A stretch of 64,000 nt of DNA from NCBI GenBank assembly GCA_025331125.1, contig JAOALB010000136.1:84667-148666 (forward strand), given 5' to 3'. Each line of letters begins with the position of its first letter. Positions within the stretch are counted from its first letter, which is position 1. This DNA is from Mycogone perniciosa. Taxonomy: Eukaryota > Ascomycota > Sordariomycetes > Hypocreales > Hypocreaceae. Under the pieces are notes generated by a model, which saw only the letters and a program-made list of their open reading frames with translations, did no database searches and was not told the origin of the DNA. The translations under genes were made by a program, and so were the position numbers. Shown piece by piece: positions 54,201 through 64,000 of the stretch.

Positions 54201-54756
54201 GTGGTTCCACGTTCAGGTGGACCACCTGTCATCCACACATCCGCCGACAAGCCGCCTGGCTTGGACGTGAAGAAGCGATCGCTGGAGAGCTCCGAGTCCG
54301 GCCAGTCTGGGGCAAAACGAGTGAGTAGAGAGAGATATATAAGCATTGATGATCACTAGGGTTATTCTAACACTACGACAGATGGCCAGCGACAAATCCC
54401 GGGCTGGAGGAGGGCTGATGGGCAAGTTTGGCCAGAAACCAAAGGCAGCGAAGCTCCCAACAGATCCATCGGCGATGTCATTACTAGGCCTGGTACCACC
54501 GGAACGACCACCTCCGATTCTCAATCCTATTGCAGCAACAGCCCCGAAGATGAACCCGATGAATGCATCGAGCGGATCGACGTTGCCCACTGCCCCTGGT
54601 GTTACAACGGGCAACAACCAGGTGAGACATGCCGGGTTTGAGCGGAAGTATTAATATTAGGATACTGACCACCATGATTAACAGGCCAACGCGAACGTCC
54701 CACCAGTTCCACGAAAGAAGAAGAAACCAAACCCATTCATTACGAAAAGAAAGTGA
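48243..54756 (+). CDS. SEN1: SEN1-type RNA/DNA helicase
   Basis: Five exons, 48243-48595, 48660-52367, 52430-54320, 54382-54621 and 54685-54756, give 2087 residues, the usual size for SEN1. The first 1100 residues form the large helical N-terminal domain. A basic and Ser-rich linker with TSSSTSTTSST and acidic clusters follows. The SF1B helicase then starts near residue 1200. The intron at 52368 splits Walker A GPPGTGKTKT; later come IDEAAQ (motif II), GDPKQLPPTV, QYRMHPEI, a TTDAFQGRECEI block and VGLTRAKSSL (motif VI). The C-terminal exons are basic and end in KKKKPNPFITKRK, a likely nuclear signal. SEN1 ends noncoding transcription by unwinding RNA and resolving R-loops at Pol II. Confidence 0.95.
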
Positions 54757-57700
54757 ACTTGGCATGTCTATTTTGGCTCGTATTTCTTGCACAAAAGGAG
54801 CGTATAGAGGAAAGCTTTTTTCAGGCGTTGCGGTTATTAGCAGGTACTACAGGGATTACTAGGTTCATGGTTGGATATGGACCAAGCAGAACCGCGTGTG
54901 CTCATTATTCAGGGGCGCACCAACAGTTGGTGCTCCTACCTCCGGATGATTTGGAGTGATATAAGGGGAGGGCAAGGGAGCTTTGCCAACATTAGCACAC
55001 AGTGTAGTAATAGTATGTAGGAGTAGATACCGCCGGGAGGCAGGCCGCATAAGTAAGTTTAGGACGCCCGAGGTGAACGGGCAAGCCGCGACAGGCGGAA
55101 AATGCCCCGTGTTGATGCCCATGCTGTTCAAGTGATACTGTACTACGACTCGCGCGACTCGACAAAGCAACCGCAGTATTTCTCCCCAGCAAGAAGACAG
55201 CCTCTGGCTTGGTGCCACGATCCACCGTAGCCATCCCTCTTTCTACATGGAAACGTGGCGAGAACGCCGCTTATCTCATTGAGACATGGAGTCGGAGAGG
55301 CTAAGGCTCATCATTTTGGTTGAATGACGCCTCAACCTCACCAAGACTATGGCGTAGAAGAAGACACTGTCAAAGTGGTTGACTCTGTGACGGACAAACA
55401 CAACCCGGAGGCTGATTCGATGTAACTATGACATCTGCACCCCGGACATGTGAAATGTGATTAATATAGCCCAGCCTTTTTTGGTCGGCGAGCTTGCTTC
55501 GGGTGCAGGGGCGTAATGAGGTAGACTACAGAGTAGTATTCGGTAAATACTACCTACTCGATAGGATCTAGTATCTAGATACGAAGTACTTTGCAGGTGT
55601 GCTCCGTAGAACCCGAAGCCTAGGTCCTGGAATACTAGGAGGGCCGAAGGTTCTCGGTTCTCGGTTCTTTTTTGTTGAAGAATTTTATACACGAAACAAT
55701 GTTGGCACGGAATTCTTTGCTGGGGGCCCTGGTCAGTGCTAGTACATAGTTAATATACTAAGTTGGGGCAATTAATCAAAGCGGACGGGAATGGGGATGT
55801 CGATTGCCGAAGTTTCACGTGCAGTGACAATCTTTGCCCCCTAAGAAGAGGTTTGGATGACGAGGATGGAGGTAAGAAGAGTAGCTTGATATGGGTGTCC
55901 TTGTAATACCTGTGTTCTATTACATGTCTATTTGTGTGTGGAAAACGTGGCAGCAGTGCTAGTAGAATCCTAAAGGGTCAGCTCCAGCATCCAGCTCCAA
56001 CTTGTGTGTTCTGTTCCTGCATTGGTGATGTTCAGCTTCACTTTGGAGGTCTTTAGAGGTCTTTAGAGTCTGTGGACTGACTCGCGAATCCAAAACTCCC
56101 GAAGAATTGGGCTTAAAAGTTTGGTGGTCCGAACGCCAGATCTACAAGTGGCGCCCAGGATGCGTGCGCCTTCCGCTCCGGGTTGACTTGTCGCCATGAT
56201 GAATCCTTTATTTCCTTCTCCTCAATCGATATGTTTCAATAGCCTCAAACTCTTTCACCCGACTACGAGTATATCGAATGCTATTCCCGCCATCTCGGCA
56301 TTTTCTTTTCTTTTGCTCTAATCCGTAATCTATCTAATATGGGATTATTGGATTAGCGTTCTTGCCGGGGATGCTAAAGCAAGAACAAGGAGATACATGT
56401 CAGCAATCTCGTCTATGAATGTGCACTCGTATTACCTGCAGCAATAGGAATAGGTCATGCAGGTAATTTCGCCCGTGGCAGAGCTGTGTTTCATTCGGCT
56501 GACTGACTGGACTACGAAGTACAAGGACGGACTATCATCTCCGTTCTGCATACTATCACATAGCACACATGCAGACTAATGCCGTGTTTCTTTTCGACGG
56601 GAGACTGCGTCCAACGAAGTGCTGCTGCGTCGAGCGTGTCGAGTTCAGCCGGCCAAGGACAGACAGACCTGACTGATACAGGCGAACCCTGTCCTTAGCA
56701 GACACGATACAAAGCAAAGGAAGAAGTTGGGGAGATGCCCCCCTGTCCATTGCCAGGATAGGATTCTGGGGTCATTGGTTCCATTTGCTTTTTTTCCAAC
56801 CAAGGAAAAAGAAAAAAAGAACACAAACAAACAGAATGGGGCGGGGAAATGTCGACAAGTCATCCTATTCTTCAAGCAAAAAAAAAGAAAGCAATTGCCT
56901 TCATCACAAAGAATGGATATCCCAGCAAAGGTCAAAGGCCAAACTCTAAAATAGCTAGTTTGAACCATTCATAACCAATGGCTCGGATCCTCAAAAGTGC
57001 CACCAGGGCTGCCCACCTTCTGAGCTCCTAGTCTCCAAGCCTCCAAGCTAGCAAGGGAGAGCTCCGACAATTCCATCTCATCACAGGGAGCTCTCGAAGT
57101 CTGGCCCTCTCGCCCCTCTTACGAGGAAAGGAAATGCTGGTCGAACTGCAAGGAAGCGTCATTTCATCATCAAATCGATTCGTTTTTCGGAGCACCGATG
57201 GATCTTCAGGGTTCTTCTTTAATTAACAAAGCGTTCTCTCTTCTCTCCCTCTTGGGACTCTGCAAATATGCTCTTCTTTCCTTTTTATACCCATTATTCT
57301 GCGTTGAGTCAGTCAGTCAGTCAGACACTCGTTGGTTGCTTTTCCCTAAGCTCTTCTTGTGGCCAACCTTTGGCTACCTGCGCAAGTTTGCTTTCCACAG
57401 ACCCGCTGTGACACACCACACAGACAGCTGGGTGCTGTTGGTTATTTGCTTTTTCCATCATTTGTCTCGTCATTTTCCCGGATCTGATCTTGCCTCTGGA
57501 TGCTCGAGCGTTCCCACGGCTGAGACATACATTCGCCTATCGAGCACGAATGCGCAGAAGCGACAACTGACATCCGGACGAGTGATATGATTGTCTGGAG
57601 CGATCACCACAAGCCGTCATATCTCCACTTTACGCCACTCCAATAGACTTCCTCTCTTCCCGGACAGGAGGGAGCTGATAGCCCTCCCTCCATCTGGACC

Positions 57701-57838
57701 TTCTGGGACGCTGCGGGGGAAGCCAAGAGGTGCAGGTCTCATGCACGCAAGGGCGAGGTCACCCTCATTGGCGTCTGCATTTCTAGTGGCGGATCTATCT
57801 GGCTGACTAGGACCGTGTGTCAAAAGGAAGCAACGGCA
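54757..57838. other. Long intergenic region and probable long leader
   Basis: 3 kb. The right part (about 57,100-57,838) is pyrimidine-rich and holds upstream ATGs, including frames starting at 57198 and 57588, before the next gene. It looks like a long 5' leader. A (GTCA)4-like run (gtcagtcagtcagtcag) lies near 57309. The left part has nothing recognisable. Confidence 0.5.
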
Positions 57839-60154
57839 ATGGCTAATTCATCAGTGACTGTTGGCCCCAAGTTCACACCGTGGGCTGGGGATGACCCTCC
57901 TCCATCGCCTCTCGCTTCCAACCCTGTCATCTTCCGTCGACACAGCACCGATCTGGACGAGCGCAGAACCCCGAGGGATTCCATGGCTCGTCCCAACACC
58001 GGGTCGAATGAGCTGGGCAATCCGGATTTCAGGATCAGCTTCGGAGCAGGCCTCGACGATGAGCTCCTTCTCGGGCATACTATACACACTCGCCGCGGGA
58101 ACCCCCGCTGGAGGGACGACATAACGGCTTTGGTTGAGTTTTTGAAGAACCACGAACCACCGCCAGGTAACTTGATGTCGATTCCGTACCATGACAACGA
58201 AAAGGATCGCGGCAAATGGTCAAAGTTCAGGGTTGGCAAGAAGCGGAGCAAATCCATGCCCAGATCTCCCAGGCAGATTAGACTGCCGGATTCCGCAGTT
58301 TCAGGAACCACCATTGGCGGACATCGGCACATCGCCATCTCAATCCCATTGGAGGCCATGCCATTCAGAGACGTCCCTGATCCACGACATTTCGCCGATT
58401 CGAGCGAGAATAGGGAAACCGCGGAGTCAGGAGCGCAAGACACTATTCGAACATACACAGACGAGAATGGTGTCGTCACTGTTCTTCGCCAAACGTCGGG
58501 CAACGTGCCATCTCCTTTGGCTTATAAACTCAATGCTTCGTCTCGACCTCTGCTACGAACCTCGAGCGACAGGCAGGCGTATGGACAGTGGAGCACCATC
58601 CAACCAAGGTCCGGTGGCCAATCAACAAATGCCAGCATCAGAAGGAAACGCCAGGAATACATCAGCATCCTTCCGGATCGCATCGATACTCCTCTTTCTA
58701 ACGAAACGGGATCGGTAGGATGGAACGCAGCCAACGATCGTCAGAGGAATTTCGGAAGACACATTCCTGCTCGGGAATTCCAGAGGTCAGCTTATCCGTC
58801 CAGAGGATCGAGCATGGCGGCAAGTCGGAGATACCCTCCGCCGCACCCAGCATCTATCGACGGGTTGATATCCCTGTATGGGGACATGAGCCTTACGCCG
58901 TCTGGATATAGCCAAAAGCCTCTGCCCAAGCCACCCGCTCCCAAGGATGAAACGCCAGTCGAGATTACTACCAAGCAGCCAAAGCCAAGCACAACATCCC
59001 CTTCTCCCATAAATGAAAGGTCTAACGAAAGAGCGAGCGTCAAGAGCAAGGGGTCCCGGGTCAAGCAAATCATATCGGACCACCCCGTGGTAGTATCAGG
59101 AAGCAGCAAGGAGACTTCACGACGACCATCGACTTCGGGATCAATAGAAAGCCGACGAGAGAAGGTTCGGGATAAGAAGAGGAGAGACATGGAGGCTCTG
59201 CGGAATGCGAAGCTGAAAGCACAGGGCAAGGGATCTCAAGATAAGTCGGAGAGTGAACAAACAGAGCAACAGTCATCATCAGATGATCAAGACAACCAAC
59301 CTAGGGCAAGGCATTCTCGCAAAACATCTGCAAATAAGCTCTGCCCTATTGTGGTTGTCTTGAACGTTGAACCTTCAATGGAATCGTCTGTGGATCCGCA
59401 TATCTTTCGCCGCGCTCCAACGACACCAGCTCCCAAGACACCCAGGCGTCAAGCAAGCTACGTGTCTCTGCGCAACATCGAGGGCACTAACCAACCAACA
59501 CCTCCTCTTTCTGCTACTGGGTCACCAGCACAGAGGCAACGCATTACCGCAAAGAACCGTCGTGAATATGATGCCCATGCGAAGGAAGCAGGCATGAAGC
59601 GGGAGGCAGCTCCACCAACTCGACCGAGCATACCAAATCACGTTGGAGGCGGCGTGTCTCACCAGCGTAAGGAATCGCAGACAGACAAGCAGATCTTGAG
59701 GTTGTATGACGCCTACCGTGAGAACCGCATGCGAGATGTGGAGCGGCGGGTGCGCCGACTGGAGCGGAACGGCGATGTTTGGCTGCGAGCCCTGGTACCT
59801 GTTCTGGATGATATGAGCCGCAACATCAAAGCAGTGCGCGTGAAGGACAGGAACATCCGCGAGTCTGCGTCGGATGACGAGGTGACCATTGGGGTGGAGC
59901 AGAAAGGCCGCAACGTCGAAGGGAGAAGAGCCCATACCGTAAGGAGGGCCAGCTTGTCTCGAGGTGAGCTGTTGGCAGGACTGGTGAGAAAGTTAGAAAG
60001 GGAAGATAGCGAGCGGAGCGACAGCATGAGCAGGAGTGATGATATCACTGGCATGGGGTCTGTCGAGCCGTTGATGAGGGAGCTGGCTGGGGAGGCGAGG
60101 CGGAGGCAGAAGGAGGTTGAGGCTCGACATCAAACGCAGTTGAACGGGTTCTAG
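57839..60154 (+). CDS. Large basic, mostly disordered fungal protein
   Basis: An intronless 771-residue protein. The N-terminal part has FTPWAGDDPPPSPLASNPVIFRRHS and a compact WRDDITALVEFLKNHEPPPGN segment (about 100-117) that may be the only folded N-terminal element. Ser/Pro/Arg-rich sequence with KKRSKSMPRSPRQ-type phosphosites follows. A strongly charged helix comes at about 425-470 (REKVRDKKRRDMEALRNAK). Near the end is another helical region (QILRLYDAYRENRMRDVERRVRRLERNGDVWLRALVPVL), likely coiled coil. I do not recognise a named family. The ATG at 57839 follows a GTG-led extension that I discount. Confidence 0.75.
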   Translation: MANSSVTVGPKFTPWAGDDPPPSPLASNPVIFRRHSTDLDERRTPRDSMARPNTGSNELGNPDFRISFGAGLDDELLLGHTIHTRRGNPRWRDDITALVEFLKNHEPPPGNLMSIPYHDNEKDRGKWSKFRVGKKRSKSMPRSPRQIRLPDSAVSGTTIGGHRHIAISIPLEAMPFRDVPDPRHFADSSENRETAESGAQDTIRTYTDENGVVTVLRQTSGNVPSPLAYKLNASSRPLLRTSSDRQAYGQWSTIQPRSGGQSTNASIRRKRQEYISILPDRIDTPLSNETGSVGWNAANDRQRNFGRHIPAREFQRSAYPSRGSSMAASRRYPPPHPASIDGLISLYGDMSLTPSGYSQKPLPKPPAPKDETPVEITTKQPKPSTTSPSPINERSNERASVKSKGSRVKQIISDHPVVVSGSSKETSRRPSTSGSIESRREKVRDKKRRDMEALRNAKLKAQGKGSQDKSESEQTEQQSSSDDQDNQPRARHSRKTSANKLCPIVVVLNVEPSMESSVDPHIFRRAPTTPAPKTPRRQASYVSLRNIEGTNQPTPPLSATGSPAQRQRITAKNRREYDAHAKEAGMKREAAPPTRPSIPNHVGGGVSHQRKESQTDKQILRLYDAYRENRMRDVERRVRRLERNGDVWLRALVPVLDDMSRNIKAVRVKDRNIRESASDDEVTIGVEQKGRNVEGRRAHTVRRASLSRGELLAGLVRKLEREDSERSDSMSRSDDITGMGSVEPLMRELAGEARRRQKEVEARHQTQLNGF

Positions 60155-60812
60155 TGGGCCATTTAGGAACAGACTTAATATGGGCGGGTTGCTTTGAATA
60201 GGCGTGTTTGTTTCCTTGTCATTCGTTCTAGGAACTGAAATTGGGACGATGGCCTGATGATGGGATGACTTGGATGCACTCCGGAACTGTATACTAGTAT
60301 ACATCAGAAGGGGTTATTGGATATCTAGATGTCAGTATTTTTATGGGTTATCAAGAGTAGCTGCGCGAGCCAGTCGGGCTGGTTTCAACGTCTCAAGGAG
60401 TCCGGAATATGGTGATATTCACACATGTCCTTCGGAACCAATGTCATATTACCATGCAATCATCTGTCACATTGTAACCCCCATCTCATCCTCTAAGGGC
60501 TGGGTTTCCCCGGACGATCAATCAACATTTGACCATCTCAGATGGTGAGGGGGTGTCAGATCCCCCAGAGATCCCTCTTTAGGGATTGATCGACATGTCT
60601 AGGATGAGATCTATATGGAAATCCCAGAGCATTATTTCAGTCATGTACATGGGGAATTACACTTGGACCTTGGGGAAATGGTGCTAAAGTGTCTCTACGT
60701 CATCAACCCACTGGCTTCTATTACCCAAGCTCCTCCATATTCTTCATGTAAACCTAATATATCATCACATCGCCAACATTTTACTATAACTTCACATCTA
60801 AAAAACCGAGAA
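60155..60812. other. Intergenic and dehydrogenase promoter
   Basis: 658 bp. An imperfect inverted pair around GACCATCTCAGATGGTGAGG (about 60531) is the only structure seen. No gene. Confidence 0.45.
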
Positions 60813-61700
60813 ATGCCTCCATCTTCCCCCTGGATCTTCATCTGCCCCTCCAACCGCGGCATCGGTTACGCCCTCACGAGGCACCTCCTCACCACCTCCT
60901 CAACCTCAATCCCTATTCTCGCAACCACCCGTCACCCTAACCCATCCACCGCCAAAGCTGCTCTACTCGGGAATCTCCCAAAATCCCATATCCATAGCCA
61001 CGATCAGCTTTCCAAGCGCTTATCCGTCGTCAGGTGCGACGTCACAGATGAATCCTCCATCATCTCCGCTGCAAAACAAGCCAAAGCCCTGTTCCCACCC
61101 GACACGCACCACTTACACCTCGCATGCGCCCTCCCTGGTGTATTGCTCAACCCAGAGAAGTCCCTTGCCCATATAGACGCCCATTCAACCCTTGAGTCTT
61201 TCCAGATCAATGCTCTCGGACCTTTACTTCTGGCTAAGCACTTCTTTGGCTTTCTCCCCAAGCGCTCTACTGCCACCACCACCACTGTCCCGGATTCTAG
61301 CTCCCCTATATCGGGTTCTGAGTCCGCGGATGACGGCGGCTTAATACATCTTCCCCGTCATGCTACTTGGCTCACCATGTCTGCCCGCGTGGGCTCCACG
61401 ACGGATAACCGCTCAGGCGGATGGTTCTCGTACCGCGCGAGCAAAGCCGCTGTCAATAGCCTGACGCGCAGCTTGGACATACACCTACGTATGCGAGCGG
61501 GAGATCATGCCATGGCCGTGGCGTATCACCCAGGAACAGTACGGACGGAGCTGAGCAAAAAGTATTGGGATGGTGTTCCCGAGGACAAGTTGTTTAGCCC
61601 AGAGTACGCAGCGGAAAGGCTGGTGGATGTGGTACGTCAGTTGGGGATAGAGCAGAGAGGGAGATGTTGGGACTGGAAGGGGGAGGAGGTGCCTCCTTAA
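60813..61700 (+). CDS. Short-chain dehydrogenase/reductase
   Basis: An intronless 295-residue SDR. The nucleotide-binding turn reads CPSNRGIGYAL in place of the classical TGxxxGIG, so the first Thr-Gly is Pro-Ser. The rest is ordinary: CDVTDESS (adenine-binding Asp), the central FQINALGPLLL, the catalytic Ser in MSARVGS, YRASKAA with Tyr and Lys, and HPGTVRTELS. A Ser/Thr-rich insert of about 30 residues (after FLPKRS) is unusual. This type is close to C-factor-like SDRs that act on unknown carbonyls. The ATG at 60813 is chosen over upstream frames because the Rossmann strand begins there. It is convergent with CHS5, 225 bp apart. Confidence 0.85.
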   Translation: MPPSSPWIFICPSNRGIGYALTRHLLTTSSTSIPILATTRHPNPSTAKAALLGNLPKSHIHSHDQLSKRLSVVRCDVTDESSIISAAKQAKALFPPDTHHLHLACALPGVLLNPEKSLAHIDAHSTLESFQINALGPLLLAKHFFGFLPKRSTATTTTVPDSSSPISGSESADDGGLIHLPRHATWLTMSARVGSTTDNRSGGWFSYRASKAAVNSLTRSLDIHLRMRAGDHAMAVAYHPGTVRTELSKKYWDGVPEDKLFSPEYAAERLVDVVRQLGIEQRGRCWDWKGEEVPP

Positions 61701-61924
61701 TATGAAGACGAGAAGACTCTTTTTGGGGTGAGACTAAGATGAGGCAGAAAATGAATCACAGATTCGGATTTGCAAGTTATGTGTGTATATGGCAGGATGA
61801 AAACGGCGTATTCGTACAAAAATGTCAAGCCCAGCTTTTCTGTTTCCCACCCTACGCCCAAGAACTGCTGCCCTCCCTATCAAAAAACCGCGCGCTCTAA
61901 TAGGAAACCAAAATCCCCCAGCTA

Positions 61925-63181
61925 CTACAACTCCACCTCCTGGAATGATGCCCCGTCTGGCGGCGAGGCGTTCTTGGACTCATCTTCATCAGAGTCATCC
62001 TTGCTTGTTCCGCCAGGTCGGAGTGCTACTTTTTGCTCTTGTTTGTCTTCTAACCGCACTTTTTGCTCCGCTTGGAACTGATCAGCCTTTGCCTTTTGCT
62101 CCGTTGCTTTTGTCTTTTGTTCGGGTGCCTCCTCGTCATCAGATTCGGATTCGGATTCGGATTCGCTCTCAGTCTTCTTCTGATTTCCATTGGCTGGTCC
62201 TGTGCCGGCCTTGCTCTCGTCTTCAGCCCTCTGTCCGTTCTGAGTCGCGGGGGTTCGCGCCGGTGTGTCCTTGGGTGGAACGTCCTTTGGCGGCGGTGCA
62301 GGCAGTTGCTCGTCGCTGGGTGGTCCAGGTCTCATAGCATCCAGGTAGAACTTGGTTACACCGAGGATCCTCCCGTTCTGTTCACAAGCTGTCACCCACT
62401 CGGGTCGCACCACAGGGATATTGTTCTCGACGGCCTTCTCCCATGCGGTTCCCCTGCCTTCCGTGGTGACGAAATGTGTGGTATCGATGCGCACTCCATC
62501 CACAATCTTGGCTCCGATTCGCTCCACCGCTTTCGTCAAGTTCTCCCTTGTGGTGCCAGGCAGAATACCAGCCGTGATAGTAATGCCGCTCAAGTCCGTC
62601 ATCTTGTGCGTCCGCACCACCACCTTCTCGCTCGCGCGCGTACCAGCGCTCGTCCGTAGAACCAGGTGAAAAGTATACTCGGTGTCGACAGCCAGGCCAC
62701 TGATCTTGGTGCTGTGCATCTCTAGCGGGCGCGGGATGTTGCCAGCCTTTTGTCCGTTGCGGTACAGGCTCAGTGATATCAAGTCGGCTGTGGCGAGTGC
62801 GATGGGGTCCCATTCCAGGACGACGGATGTTTGCGTGGCATTGCGGCAGCGGAGGATGGGCGCCGCAGGCTCTGAGGCGCCAAATCTGGTAAAGATACGA
62901 TCTTGCAAAGCGCGGAACTCGTCTTCTGCGGCAGCTTCCTTGTTGATGTTGCGGCTAACGGCGATATCGACGATGCTTCCCGAGGAGATGTTGGGAGGCA
63001 GGAGAATCGAGGGGAACTCGATCTAGGTAGCTCGTTAGCAGGTTTTATATAGAGACAGGTCCACTGCAACGGAGAAGAAAGCAGAGGCAAGAGAAATTGC
63101 GAGACATACGAGCCGTTTGTCTGGCGTCAGGAGAACAGTGACGCCAGCGTCAACCTTGCCGACAGTAAGGGAGACGAGCAT
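61925..63181 (-). CDS. CHS5: Exomer scaffold CHS5
   Basis: Exons 63181-63110 and 63022-61925 on the minus strand, with an 87-base intron, encode 389 residues. The N-terminus (LLTPDKRL then IEFPSILLP) forms the dimerisation and ChAP-binding part. A fibronectin type III domain follows with TQTSVVLEWDPI and ISGLAVDTEYTFHL. A BRCT domain contains the invariant IDTTHFV, NNIPVVRPEWV and FYLDA. The tail is Pro/Lys/acidic with SESESESES repeats. CHS5 is the scaffold of exomer at the trans-Golgi, which sends chitin synthase 3-type cargo to the cell surface. The tail is shorter than in budding yeast, as is usual in filamentous fungi. Confidence 0.95.
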
Positions 63182-63927
63182 GGCTGCGCGAGGAGAAAGA
63201 GGAGAGAGCGGAGGTCGCAGAGGCCACTGAATTCCACCAGCGATCCGGATTGAGATGCAAGGCGCGGAGAAAGGAGAAGAGGGCGCGATACAATGACGTG
63301 GTTTCGTTAGGTGACACAGATTCAACTTGGAGCTGTGGATAGTGGAAGCTGATGAGGCCTTGGTGGCTGATGTCTTGGGGGTGGCTGGTAGGCACAAAGC
63401 CACGTCAATCTACGCCTACCTACCCTACACTCCATGCCTTTTTTCTCAGCGGGATCATCGTCAAAGCCAAGCTCATCTTGAACACACCTCTGTATAGATT
63501 GAGCTTTATCATTCCCCTTCATCTGAGGACCCTGGTATGTGTAGAATTAGGATACAACAAACAAGGACTATGGCCAGTTCGTAAATACAATAACTAGATA
63601 GTAAAATGTGCGCAACAAGCCCGATGTCCACCAAAGCCATACGGAGCTCTTATTTGACATGAAGCTTTTTTTTCATGACACTTAATTTATTTAAACTTGT
63701 CATCTTTATTTCTGCTTTTTTGTTTATATATATAGGCTTGTCACAAGAACATCCAATCACCCTCCGTAGACAGCTTCGCAGCTTTGCCTGGTGATCCGTT
63801 GGCTGCAGTGCCACTGTCGAGACTGTAGCGATAGAATAAATATCATGAATATTGTTATTTCAACATTGAATCAGTTAAATGGTATAAATGCATATAACAA
63901 AACATAGTAACAGACTTGTAGGCTAAA
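63182..63927. other. Intergenic, CHS5 promoter to the right-hand repeat
   Basis: About 750 bp. It becomes AT-rich from 63640 toward the right-hand element. No gene is seen. Confidence 0.5.
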
Positions 63928-64000
63928 TGTGACGATCCGGGTTGATTCTCAAGGGATAAACCGAGGTTCGTGGGTTTATGTTGACAGAGAGGTCAGGGAT
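63928..64000 (+). repeat. Start of an LTR-like element, cut by the window end
   Basis: It begins TGTGACGATCCGGG and matches the reverse complement of 4899-4971 at 69 of 73 bases, with only transition differences. The element continues past the window. TG at the outer end fits an LTR start. The body therefore lies to the right, in mirror image to the left copy. Confidence 0.6.

Noticed and set aside
1..64000. tRNA, rRNA or CRISPR features and telomeric repeats
   Set aside because: I looked for tRNA B-box-like words with cloverleaf potential and for regular repeats or TTAGGG arrays, and found none convincing by eye. A tRNAscan-type search would settle the tRNA question.

Overview
This window is nuclear DNA of a filamentous ascomycete (Pezizomycotina). 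The evidence is short introns of about 50-90 bases with GTRNGT donors and CTAAC/CTGAC-like branch points, Zn2Cys6 regulators, a RID-class cytosine methyltransferase, an EAF elongation factor, fungal POP1, SEN1, SSZ1, RRP40 and CHS5 genes, and a left arm of AT-rich repeat DNA that looks mutated by RIP (repeat-induced point mutation). A leaning toward Hypocreales or Eurotiales is only an impression.

Layout. Positions 1 to about 4,970 are gene-free, extremely AT-rich, degraded retroelement DNA. The last 73 bases of the window (63928-64000) repeat, in inverted orientation, the end of an LTR-like sequence at 4899-4971. The intervening 59 kb is therefore a gene island between two copies of one element. 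Positions 5.4-14.0 kb hold a compact cluster of five genes: an alpha/beta hydrolase, a Zn2Cys6 regulator, an HpcH/HpaI aldolase, a tandem double-domain RraA-type aldolase and an aspartate-aminotransferase-like enzyme. Its three promoter regions share an inverted motif, TCGG-N16-CCGA (four copies plus one N17 variant). I read this as a dedicated, self-regulated catabolic module for a gamma-hydroxy amino or oxo acid. A second repeat family (5035-5160 and 19437-19562) flanks this segment.

Positions 14-22 kb are sparse: a small secreted cysteine-rich protein, a weak membrane-protein ORF and a decayed C6-regulator-like gene. From 22.4 kb to the right end lie mostly housekeeping genes. In order these are EAF (+), a GFA-domain protein (-), a 5'-truncated HEM3 copy (+), an F-box-like protein (+), POP1 (-), an NT-C2 protein (+), SSZ1 (-), RRP40 (+), a membrane-anchored C2H2 zinc-finger protein (-), a UPF1-like SF1 helicase with a frameshift (-), a RID-type DNA methyltransferase with an in-frame stop (-), SEN1 (+), a disordered basic protein (+), a short-chain dehydrogenase (+) and CHS5 (-).

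Connections. SSZ1 and RRP40 share a 330 bp divergent promoter, so a ribosome-associated chaperone and an exosome subunit may be co-expressed. The enzyme class thought to drive RIP (RID) is encoded here with a premature stop of the CpA-to-TpA type, in the same window as heavily RIP-like DNA. The adjacent helicase is also broken. The two lesions, the truncated HEM3 and the shortened C6 regulator make this an unusually damaged stretch for a gene-rich region, unless some are base-calling errors.
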